DNA of 64,000 nt from Engraulis encrasicolus. Lineage: Eukaryota; Chordata; Actinopteri; Clupeiformes; Engraulidae. The position numbers and the translations under genes were made by a program. Of this stretch, positions 44,501 to 53,900 are shown piece after piece (position 1 is the stretch's first letter; each line of letters begins with the position of its first letter). Location of the stretch: assembly GCF_034702125.1 (NCBI RefSeq), contig NC_085868.1, forward strand, positions 38,546,128 through 38,610,127, given 5' to 3'. The notes under the pieces were generated by a model. That model was not told where the DNA came from, ran no database searches, and saw nothing but the letters and a program-made list of their open reading frames with translations.

Positions 44501-44957
44501 TGGTGGGGATGGAGGAGGAGATTTCGGACCGGCCATACGTAGGCCTTCAAGAAAGGAGAGTTAGACACGTCACTATAAAGGATGGCAGCCGCTGATTGGC
44601 TCTGCAAAATGCACACGTGACTTGAGTCTTCCTGGTAGAACTAACGCAGGCTACATTTCTTGCCTCCCTCCAGGTGTGGTGGAGTGCATGGCTGCCGGCA
44701 CGGTCATCCTGGCCCACAAGTCGGGTGGCCCCAAGCTGGACATCGTGGTGCCCCACGAGGGCGGCCAGACGGGCTTCCTGGCCGACGACGAGGACAGCTA
44801 CGCGGACGCCATGGAGCGCATCCTCTGCCTGACGCCCGGCGAGCGCATGGACATCCGCCGGCGGGCGCGCAGCTCCGTGGCACGCTTCTCTGACCAGGAG
44901 TTCGAGGCATCCTTCCTGGCGGCCATGGAGCCCCTCATGGGAACGCTAGAGCGATGA
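35666..44957 (+). CDS. alg11: ALG11, GDP-Man:Man3GlcNAc2-PP-dolichol alpha-1,2-mannosyltransferase, 7 exons
   Basis: Exons: 35666..35712, 36321..36542, 38580..38951, 39323..39611, 41587..41713, 42659..42886, 44674..44957. All phases match and give about 522 aa (human 492). The enzyme adds the fourth and fifth mannoses of the lipid-linked oligosaccharide on the cytosolic face of the ER. Residues about 16-47 form a hydrophobic membrane anchor ([16 protein letters not shown]). The family motifs [62 protein letters not shown] and SIGQFRPEK are present. The GT4 catalytic E-x7-E (E-HFGIGVV-E) is split between exons 6 and 7. Start chosen at [15 protein letters not shown], which aligns with the human N-terminus. 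A Glu/Asp/Lys-rich stretch at the end of exon 4 is extra relative to human and accounts for most of the added length. Confidence 0.96.
36652..37065. mobile_element. Tc1/mariner-like MITE with TA target
   Basis: CAGGGATTGGACAAAATAAC at the left and the inverted form ending TTTTGTCCAACCCTG. TA is duplicated at 36650..36651 and 37066..37067. ACACCTGTCATTTTAGTGTG is mirrored inside. In ALG11 intron 2. Confidence 0.85.
37414..38406. mobile_element. hAT-like element (993 bp) with perfect 8-bp target duplication
   Basis: Ends TAGAGGTGCTCCGAT and, inverted, ATCGGAGCACCTCTA. TAAATAAA is duplicated at 37406..37413 and 38407..38414. Repeated CCGATCACCGAT words lie near both ends. Holds an (ATT)n run at 37613..37658. 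No intact coding. Confidence 0.9.
37613..37658. repeat. (ATT)n microsatellite
   Basis: About 15 ATT units inside the hAT-like element. Confidence 0.95.
39701..39937. mobile_element. Foldback MITE with arms of about 80 bp
   Basis: ATGGGGCACCTAAGTCACGC through GGGCTTGAAAAT is mirrored at the right end with only a few mismatches; flanks are TATA. In ALG11 intron 4. Confidence 0.8.
39951..41224. mobile_element. hAT-like element, CAGGGCTCTAAATTAAC family, 1.27 kb
   Basis: The left end CAGGGCTCTAAATTAAC is mirrored by GTTAATTTAGAGCCCTG. Both flanks are TATATATA, consistent with an 8-bp duplication in a TA run. ACTAGCCA words sit near both ends. No coding. Confidence 0.85.
41482..41542. repeat. 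(TA)n microsatellite next to ALG11 exon 5
   Basis: Imperfect TA runs ending about 45 nt before the exon 5 acceptor. A related (TA)n at 41225..41248 sits at the other side of a 230-bp AT-rich segment. Confidence 0.9.
41849..42228. mobile_element. hAT-like MITE, TAGTGTTGCACCGATACC family, inserted in a tRNA-SINE
   Basis: Ends TAGTGTTGCACCGATACC and GGTATCGGTGCAACACTA. Target duplication GTCCCTAT/ATCCCCAT, each one base from the GTCCCCAT found at the same place in the intact SINE at 44190..44290. CCGATACC is repeated many times inside. Confidence 0.8.
44190..44290 (-). repeat. tRNA-derived SINE (minus strand)
   Basis: On the minus strand GGGCCACCGTGGTGTGGGG leads to GGTTCGAATCCCGC, a pol III B box, and GGGTCATTTCCCAACC follows. 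A related piece flanks the MITE at 41800..42260. Not a tRNA gene: no cloverleaf could be built. Confidence 0.6.
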
Positions 44958-44975
44958 AGGGCATGGGTGGATACA

Positions 44976-45185
44976 TGGATGGATGGATGGATGGATGGAT
45001 GGATGGATGGATGGAAGTCGACAGGGGGGCACAAATCGTTGTCAGGTGTCCTGGGCCCAGGGAGAGGGAGGGCCCAGAATTGGGTCCTCATTACATTGTA
45101 TGTATTGCTGATTTTTTCCTGGGCCCAGTCAAAGCTGTCGACTTCGATGGATGGATGGATGGATGGATGGATGGATAGATGGATG
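44976..45185. repeat. (GGAT)n microsatellites flanking a MITE in the ALG11 3' region
   Basis: About nine GGAT units at 44976..45014 and eight at 45147..45185. Between them lies the element at 45017..45142. Confidence 0.9.
45017..45142. mobile_element. Small MITE with GTCGACAG ends in ALG11 3'UTR
   Basis: GTCGACAGGGGGGCACAAA at the left, CAAAGCTGTCGAC at the right, with mirrored GTCCTGGGCCCAG inside. A second copy with CTGACA ends is at 46520..46667. Confidence 0.65.
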
Positions 45186-45230
45186 ATGGCTGGGTGAATG
45201 GATGGAAGGAGAGTGCACTTATTTATGTAT

Positions 45231-45236
45231 AATAAA
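45231..45236 (+). terminator. ALG11 poly(A) signal (AATAAA), proximal
   Basis: AATAAA about 275 nt after the ALG11 stop. A second AATAAA at 45689..45694, followed by T/GT-rich sequence, is a distal candidate. Confidence 0.5.
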
Positions 45237-46218
45237 AGTGGGATGGACTGGACGGACACAGGGATATATGGGTGAAAGGCTGCGTGCATGCTTGTATTGC
45301 ATACACACCCATATTTGTTACACCGCCTGTTCTGTTGGTCCTGAATCATTCAGAACTCCTATAGGAACAATCACTTGCCTTGCATGGGCTGGTGGTCCTC
45401 CAAAATATATCCCAGCATTCCACCTGTCAGCTGTCATACACTAGGGTCATGTCCGAAATGTGCACTCGTGCACTATGTAGTTCACTATATGGTGAGGATG
45501 AGAGTTGAGATGAATTGTTTTGTTTTCTACATTGAGCGTTGGACATTGAGCCCCAAATCATGGCAGGAGAACATGGATGACAGACTTACCCTATGTTGCA
45601 TAGGGGGCATTCCAATATGCAACCTTGCTTCCTCCACTTGGGCTTGTGGCCTCATGTTTTGCTGATGACCCGCCTCCGTGGAGAAAACAATAAAGTTTCC
45701 CCGCTGTCAGACTTGCCGAAACAATTTTTGGGGGACTATTCTTCATTTACCATCCTGTTTGAAAATTAGAAAATGTCTTGACAATTGAGCTTTTGCGAGA
45801 AATTGAAATATAATGCTGTTGTCGGTGATGTCATCGCGACGTATTACTTCCTGGTACGAGGCCACAAGCACAAGTGGAGGACGAAAGGTCGCATATTGGA
45901 ACGCACCCCTAGTGTAACACACTAGTTTACACAAAATACGTTTCAACACTTTTTTTTCTTTTTATATTCAGGTTTCTAGGTATTCATGGCATGGTAGAAC
46001 TAAGTTGCACCTGAGGCAAAATAAGCTTCATTAAAGGCAAATGTCATCTTTTGCCCCATCTTGTGGCTTGGAATGATATTCACATGCAGCACACATGCAG
46101 TAGAAACTGTAGAGAGGCTCTATTTTTTTAGCACTGTATTTCACAGTGTCTTTTTTGTGTTGATCTGCATTTAATATTCTTTGCTTACATTGTATGTACT
46201 TAATCCTAAGGTGCCGTG

Positions 46219-46291
46219 GTCCGTGTATCATCCGATCATTCAACTATTCCATTCAATCTGGCAAATGGAAAACATGATCGGATGATACACG
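46219..46291. repeat. Short inverted repeat
   Basis: GGTCCGTGTATCATCCGATC and GATCGGATGATACACGGACC are perfect complements 33 nt apart. Worth noting as a strong hairpin; no transposon ends recognised. Confidence 0.75.
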
Positions 46292-46519
46292 GACCTGCCG
46301 TGTAAGTACATAATGTTACATGTTATTTCATAGTTTGTGTCGCTGTACCTAATTAATGTGACAGGGACGGTAACATGAAGTGTAACTTTTTTTCTTTTGT
46401 TCGATCAGTTGTTTTGGGTTCCATGGAAGGCTCTGATTAATACAGTAGGTTCTCTATTGTTTTTGCTTTTCGTTTGTTTGTTTTATGAGTCAAACCACCA
46501 AACCTCTGGGGCAGAGAGG

Positions 46520-46667
46520 CTGACAAGGGGGGACAAAGGAGTCAGTTGTCCTGGGCCCAGGGATATTGGGGGCCCATCATTGCGTCCACATTACATTTAA
46601 TGTATTGGGTGGGGGGCCCTTTCAGAGGACTTTGTCCTGGGCCCAGCCAAAGCTGTCAGCGTCCCTG
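46520..46667. mobile_element. Second copy of the GGGCCCAG-containing MITE
   Basis: GCTGACAAGGGGGGACAAAG and CCAAAGCTGTCAGC ends, with mirrored TGTCCTGGGCCCAG, as at 45017..45142. Confidence 0.65.
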
Positions 46668-46761
46668 CTCTGAGGCATATGCTAAGAACATGGTTAAGTG
46701 ATAAACCAGACTTACCTAACCTGCAGGAAGCGGTAAACCTGCTAATAGATATACCGGCATG

Positions 46762-46930
46762 CAGGGCTCTAAATTAGCACCAGCCAACTAGCCAAATGCT
46801 GGTGAAAGTTCAATTTGGCTGGTAGAAAAGACCATCTTACTAGCCACTTTGTCCCATTAGTCAGTATGTGTTTGGCTAGTAAAAAGACAGCTACTGGCCA
46901 ATTTGGATGGTGATGAAAGTTAACGTATAG
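46762..46930. mobile_element. hAT-like fragment, CAGGGCTCTAAATTA family, third copy
   Basis: CAGGGCTCTAAATTAGCACC with ACTAGCCA and TTTGGCTGGTAG words, as in 39951..41224. Confidence 0.6.
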
Positions 46931-47135
46931 CCTTGCCCACATGCATCATTTAGTGAAGAAAATGAGGACTCCAGGCTTTTCTATTAGATGATTAACCTCT
47001 AGCACAAGGTGAACTTAACCTGGTTTACTACTGAACCAGCTTCTTGGTATACTTCCCTGGGGAGAAGACCAAGAACATGGCTAAGTAGTTAGTCCAGGTT
47101 ACATTAACCTTGAGGTAGTGGTATATCATCTAGAG

Positions 47136-47485
47136 CAGTGGTTCTCAACTGGAACAGTCTTGGGACCCACCATTTTCCACTCTCATTTGGTCGCGACCCA
47201 TTTTTTTAGCGTTCAAGTCAATTCTCAAAATGTAACCAAGACTCGAATGACTGGTTATACACTATCTATCTCGCATAAACATTCAGATTGTATCTATGAC
47301 AACAGATGACACAGAGTTCACTAGCCTATCAAAATAAAAGTTGTAAATTGTTGCAGGAAAAGTTGCTTTTTATTTTATTTTTTTTGTAGAATTACGGTTT
47401 TTTTTTTACACCAAAGCTCCGCGACCCACCCATGACCCCTCCGCGACCCACTTTTGGGTCGCGACCCACCAGTTGAGAAACACTG
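47136..47485. mobile_element. hAT-like MITE with perfect 8-bp target duplication
   Basis: Ends CAGTGGTTCTCAACTGG and, inverted, CCAGTTGAGAAACACTG. ATCTAGAG is duplicated at 47128..47135 and 47486..47493. GCGACCCA words repeat near both ends. Related to the 5714..6076 and 54419..54605 elements. Confidence 0.9.
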
Positions 47486-48832
47486 ATCTAGAGTCCTTGT
47501 TTTCTTAACTAAATTAAACCTATTATCAGACCACCACTTCATACAGGTTAACGAAAGGCAGATTAATCGCCTAACCGTTATTGGAGTACTCCCATGATTT
47601 GGCAGTGACTGTATTTATCTCTTTTGTCTGTATGCATTCCCCAAACCATGAGCAATTCCAAATTCCTGTAAGACCTAAACCATGAGCCTGTGTCTTTCTG
47701 TTTTTAGTCAGGTGAACTAGAATCATTTTTTTGTGTTCTGACTTGATCACCGTAATATCAGTGCTCAAATTAGTTAGTTTGCTTTATGTTTGTATCTGCC
47801 GAAGAAGTGAATATGTTGTCGTTTTTTTCAATGATCTAAATGAATGTATTTTCAAAATAAATTATTTCACAACTGTATTCTGTATATCTGTCGTTGACCT
47901 GCTTGTTGTCACAATTCCTTGCACCCATATCTAAAACGGTAAACAATACAAAGGCAGCTTTACCTTGTATTTTTACTATCCCCACTTCATGCACCATTCA
48001 TATTTCATCATTATGAAAGAAGGTCTTCAGCTAAATTGAACTTACAGACAACATTAATTGTTTTGTTATTGCCCATTCAAATTGATGTGTGAAATATGGT
48101 ATGAGACCTGCCACAGTCACTTAAAAGTGAAAACAGTCAGTGAATGCACCAAAGCTCTGAGAGAATTGTGTATGTTTCACGTCGGTGTCAGTTTGAAATC
48201 ACCATCTTGCTGCTCCATCTTGTGGCATCCAGAAATGTAAGAGGAGTGTATGAGTGTATATTCTTTTGTTTTGTTTTAATCTAGGCAGTTTTATGAGTCA
48301 AACCTGAAAATGTGGTTTTGCAGTGAGTTATTTGTTTGTTATCTCTTTGTTTTTCTGCATTCTCAAAACCATGAACAATTCCAAATTCTTGTTAACGTAA
48401 TGTCTAGAAACATTGAGTTTGTTGCCTTTTTTAAGAATCGGAATTAATGAACTTGTTTTCATAGTTTTGTGTTCCGAACTGGTCAGCGTGTATCAAGGGT
48501 TTAGCACTTGGTTTTATTTTTGTATCCGCTGAAGAAGAGAGTGGTTGGAAATAATGGAATGGAATGATTTCACAACAGTGTTCTGTTATCCGCTGTTTGT
48601 TGCACTTGCTTTCACAGCTGGGAGGGCTGTTTTCATTAGGCTTACAAAAAGGAACATTTGTAATTCCATCACAGCAAACAAATATAGCCCCAAAAAATGT
48701 CAACACTTCCAGAAAATTATATTTTTCAACACATAAACATTGTCTGATTGTGTACCTTACCGGTCATCTCAAAAGCCCTTATCACAAACTGTCACAGACG
48801 AATGTCAACAGATATGCAACATAACCTCACAA

Positions 48833-50390
48833 ATACAGCTCCAGGCCTTTTTATTAGAATACCATGAAAAAGTTGATTTATTTCCATAATTCCATCAATA
48901 ATGTTAAACTGTCATGGATTGTAGATTCATGGCCCAGTTTTTTAACCAGGGCTGTAGTACTCGAGTCCGGACTCGGCCCGAGTCCGGTCTCAAGTCCGTT
49001 TTTTTATGGACTTGGACTTGTCTCGGACTCGGTATTGTTTGGACTCGGACTTGTCTTGGACTCGGACAATGGTCTTTCCAAATTAGGCTTTTAGACTCGC
49101 CGGGTCTGTTTTGTTTAGAACACTGGCCATCATAGATTGTAAAGTGGAGCTTGAAATCCAATAACAAACAAGTTTTGTCTTCACATCCATGCCATATAGG
49201 TTATCTTCTAAGGTTCACACTATTGACATTCATCCTTTTCATTGTCAAACACTGACCGACATGTGACTCGGACTTGACTTGGACTCGAATCTTTTTGGAC
49301 TCGGTCTTGTCTCGGACTCGAACCTCTTTGGACTCGGACTTGTCTCGGACTTGACTAGTACTGGTCTTGGACTTGTCTTGGACTCTACAAAGGTGGACTT
49401 GACTACAGCCCTGTTTTTAACTATTCCAATCATTATTTTTTTTCTTTTTATATACGTTGGCCTTCCAGCTCAAAAAACCCATGAATTGGGGAATTCACAT
49501 TATTAGAATATTGTTATAAAATCACATTTTTCTTCATCAAAATTCGGGTCACATTAAATCAGTTGAAATGTGGTACTTTCTGCATAACATGCAATGGTCA
49601 ATACTTGGTTAGGACATTCTCTGTCTTCATAATGGCCATGATGCGTTTAACATTGAAGTCAATGGCAAAAACAGTGCATGGGAGTTATGGAAGCCCAGAT
49701 ATCCTTGATGCTTTGCTGTCAGCTGTTCTTGTTTGTTGACCTGGTGCCCCACACTTCCCTCTTCAATATACCCGAAGATTTCCATGCCACGTTTTGGTGT
49801 TACCTCACCAGTTTAATTCTAACTCAACAGAAATTAAACCCCATTCATTTTCAATGGGGTTTAATTTCTGGTTATTTAGAATTAAACTGGTGAGTTAGCG
49901 CCAAAACGTGGCATGGAAATCTACAGGGTATATTGAAGAGTGAAGTGTGGGGTACCAGGTCAACAAACAAGAACAGCTGACAGCAAAGCATCAAGGATAT
50001 CTGGGCTTCCATAACTCCCATGCACTGTTTTTGCCATTGACTTCAATGTTAAACGCATCATGGCCATTATGAAGACAGAGAATGTCCTAACCAAGTATTG
50101 ACCATTGCATGTTATGTAGAAAGTACCAAATTTCAACTGATTTAATGTGACCCGAATTTTGATGAAGAAAAATGTGATTTTATAACAATATTCTAATAAT
50201 GCGAATTCCCCAATTCATGGGTTTTTGAGCTGGAAGGCCAACGTATATAAAAAGAAAAAAAATAATGATTGGAATAGTTAAAAAACTGGGCCATGAATCT
50301 ACAATCCATGACAGTTTAACATTATTGATGAAATTATGGAAATAAATCAACTTTTTCATGGTATTCTAATAAAAAGGCCTGGAGCTGTAT
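48833..50390. repeat. Giant palindrome: two 538-bp arms, 7-nt loop, left arm split by a hAT element
   Basis: From 48833 (ATACAGCTCCAGGCC) the sequence is mirrored to 50390 (GGCCTGGAGCTGTAT). The centre is at 49846..49852, between CCCCATT and AATGGGG. Once the 467-bp hAT element plus one 8-bp duplication is removed from the left arm, both arms are 538 bp with few mismatches. No coding frame or known transposon end was recognised. Confidence 0.92.
48947..49413. mobile_element. hAT-like MITE (467 bp) inside the palindrome's left arm
   Basis: CAGGGCTGTAGT at the left and ACTACAGCCCTG at the right. TTTTTAAC is duplicated at 48939..48946 and 49414..49421. Both ends carry many GGACTCGGACTTGTC-like repeats. 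Confidence 0.92.
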
Positions 50391-50546
50391 CTGTTCATAG
50401 TAATAAGTAACACATCATCTGCCTTAACTTGGATTATTGTGATAAATTGTGTGCAGGAAAATTTGCACACGGAAACAACAGGATATATCTTCAGCTGCTG
50501 TCCATGTGTGTGTGTAGCTGACTGAAGACTCCTTGCCTGCAGTCAG

Positions 50547-50548
<2 letters not shown>

Positions 50549-50607
<59 letters not shown>

Positions 50608-50633
50608 GCGTGTGCGTGTGCGTGTGCGTGTGC

Positions 50634-50664
<31 letters not shown>

Positions 50665-50720
50665 TGTGTGTGTGTGTGTGTGTTTGCCTGTGTCGGTGTG
50701 TGCATGTGTGTGTGTGTGTG
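50549..50720. repeat. (TG)n with (TGCG)n microsatellite upstream of SPP2
   Basis: About 172 bp of alternating purine-pyrimidine: TG, TGCGTG, TGCG and TG again, starting about 365 bp before the SPP2 start codon. Confidence 0.95.
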
Positions 50721-50817
50721 CTGTGAGTGCAGTTAGGGACAGAGGAGCTTGTGCACTGACTGACCACCAACACCAATCGGCTGCCAAGTTGAACAGGTCA
50801 TTGTACCGGGAACTGAG

Positions 50818-50913
50818 GGAGATAAAGGGCTAGACACAGAGCAGGGGAGACATATTTCTTCAGCCTTTTCCAGAGACTTCAGAGGCATTTCAATAGCCTA
50901 CTTACTGAACAAG
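50818..50913 (+). promoter_or_regulatory. SPP2 proximal promoter and 5'UTR
   Basis: A TATA-like GATAAAGG at 50820..50827 lies about 90 nt before the ATG. If used, transcription would start near 50850 and leave a 5'UTR of about 65 nt. Inference from spacing only. Confidence 0.35.
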
Positions 50914-53900
50914 ATGACAGTCGCAGCTGTAACTTTGGTGTTGACACTGGCACTCGGGGCTTCAGGTAAGTTCACCGCAATCAAACTTATTAATTAAATA
51001 GAAAAAGTAAAGGAAATGTTGACTATATTATTTCAATTATTATTAGAGAGGATACAGAGTTTCTTGGTATATTAGCAGGTAATAAGCTTATTTACATGTT
51101 GAAATACATACAGAAAATACTTTCATATATAGGGGAAATGTTGGCTAATATGTATTGATTGTAATTGTTTTGCCAATACATGCTCTGATGCTTTTTTTTT
51201 TGCAGTAGTTGATAAAACTAACGTCTGTTTCATGTCTACTATTGATTGAGTTCTTCTGTATCTGTAATCTTAAACCCCTTAGCGCAGCACTATGGCTCTC
51301 TGTAATGTCATAGCAATGTTGTTATGATGTTGTTAAGCATTTTCAGCAAGTGAATAGGGTCGCCGGCGACCCCTGCTGCAGTAAGAGGCTACAGGACAAC
51401 TTCAGTCAATTTCAATGTGCTGTTGTATTGCTCACGCTACCGTTGACTTGTCAGTACCCGGTGATGGCACATTTTTCGGCTCAGCCCTTTCCGAGATATG
51501 AGCTATTCTAATGGGGGCAGTGTTTGTTTACATTTAATTTTTTTTTAAAACATAGGCCTACTCCAAATATTTTCCCAAAAGGGACCGCTGTTTTGTTAGT
51601 TGTCTGCTGATGTAACATAACCTTTTGGATGTTTTTGGGAATAAATAAATAAAAAAATGTTTAAATGTAAACAAACCGCTGCCCCCATTACAATGACCAG
51701 GATCTCGGAAAAGGCTGAAGAAGAAAAAAAACCCTCAGGTACTGACAAGTCCAGGGTAGTGTGAGCATTACAACTGCATGTTGAAATTGACTGAAGTTGT
51801 CCTTTAATTTCCCCCTGGGGATCAATAAAGTTACTCTACTCTACTCTACTATGTCCTTCGTGCCCTTCAGGTGTCCCAGTGCTGCCTTTCGATGTGGCCC
51901 CTCTGGCCGACAAGGCAATCCAGATGTCCCTGGACCAGGTCAACATGCAGTATGGCAGAGAACACCTTTTCAGAATCACCAAGGGCTCTCTCAAGAAGGT
52001 ACCCATATGGACATTATTTATCTTTTAGTTATGGTCTATTTATCTTGAATTGTTTGTGTTTTGTTGCAGCTTGAGCTTTACAAAATATGACACATCCAGT
52101 GATTGAACATGCTGGTGTTAATACCTGCATCATTTTACAAGACAAATGTATAATAATTCTATATAACATCTATGTGTTTAAATGTGAACTGTGTGTGTAA
52201 AATGTGCTGTATAAAGAGCTAATAAGTCTTTGTAAGATCACTTGCGCAATAAAACTGACTCTGATTTTAAATCCACTGAATTTAATTCCTCTGTTTACAG
52301 ATGGTTCCCATTGGGATGAACTCACAGGACCTGATCATGAATTTCGGCGTGCGTGAGACAGACTGTCTGAAGAGTTCTGGTTCAGATCCTCTCAACTGCA
52401 ACTTCCGTAGAGGCTTCTTTGTGGTACAGTTCACTTGTCAAAAATAACTTAAGAAAAAAATAACTCATCTCCTCCTTGCTCACAGTTCCAGTTGTCTGTG
52501 GCTAAACCTGCTGACAAAGTGGAGAGTTTTGAACACCTTCCTTGTCATCCAGACATCTATTCACACATTTTTATGTTTCTGTTATTCACAGCTGCACTTA
52601 AAGGGACAGTTTGGTCAATTTCAACATGCAGTTGTAATGCTCACACTACCCTGGACTTGTCAGTGCCTGAGATTTTTTTTTCTTATTCTTCAGCCGTTTC
52701 CGAGATCCTGGTCATTGTAATGGGGGCAGCTCTTTGTTTACATTTTTAAAAAATGAAACATAGGCCAACTCCAAATATTTTCCCAAAAGGTACTGCTGTT
52801 TGCTAGTTGTCTGCTGATGTTTTATAACCTTTTGGATGTTTTTGGGAATAAATAAAAATGTTTTTTTGAAATGTAAACAAACGCTGCCCCCATTAGAATT
52901 GCTCATATCTCGGAAAGGGCTGAGCCGAAAAATGTGGCATCACCGGGTACTGGCAAGTCAAGGGTAGCGTGAGCAGTACAACTGCATGTTGAAATTGACC
53001 AAACTGTCCCTTTAAGAATGACACAGCAAGGGAGAATGTCAGGAAATGGATATAATTGTATCTCTCTGTATCATGATATTTTGGTGCACTGGTTAGGGTG
53101 CGGGGTATGTGTTAGCTGCAGTGGTGCAGTCTACTGTATATTTGAGCATTTTTGAAGTGGGTATACATAGTGAAGTGGGTATATATAGTTGTGCTATTCA
53201 AAACAATGGATCAATCTATTTTAAGTGGGTATATACTGAAATCCCTGAAATTTAGAAGTGGGTATATTCCGTATACCTGCGTTCTACGTAGACTACACCA
53301 CTGGGTTAGCTGTTTTGAAAATGTATTTGGGCATCAGGAAAAGCTGTGCTGTACAGCAACTATAGCGCTTATCAGGACAACGTTTTTGTTTGTTTCTGAC
53401 AGATGTGTAAATGAACGTAACGTATGTGGACTCATTGACGTTGAAGTTCACTGGGTTCACAGCTGGACACTGGGTTCACGGAGTGGATGGGTGGGTGGGT
53501 AGGTGGAAAGGGATATAATTGTATCTCTATATCATGTCACTTGTGTGTCATTGATTAAACCAGGCTGGGTCTGTTCTCACAGAATTCTGGGAAATTCAGC
53601 TCATTTGGACACAACATATTCAGTGGCAGATTGCATAATGGGACAACATGTTCCCCTGTCACTGTATCATTAGGCCTAGTCAATATCATCAGTCTATCAT
53701 CAGTCAATACCAAATACTGCACTGTTACTAAATGAAAGAATATATCAATTTAAGCTATTCCCAGACCAAAACAATCCATAACCCTCACTAAAAGAAAGAA
53801 AAAACTTAAAAATGACAAAAACATTGAGAAAACAGTTCGAACATACAGTGACTGCTGGAACATATAGGGATATCACTTCCGTGGGCACTTCACAGAAAAC

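Larger units (their letters stand above)
44958..50913. other. ALG11-SPP2 intergenic region
   Basis: No protein gene supported. Besides the elements listed separately, it holds worn duplicate sequence: 47600..47930 resembles 48300..48620, with shared AACCATGA-CAATTCCAAATT, ATCTG/CCG-GAAGAAG and TTTCACAAC words. Confidence 0.6.

Noticed and set aside
50424..50833. Cys/Val and His/Thr repeat frames on both strands
   Set aside because: Translation of the (TG)n/(TGCG)n microsatellite.
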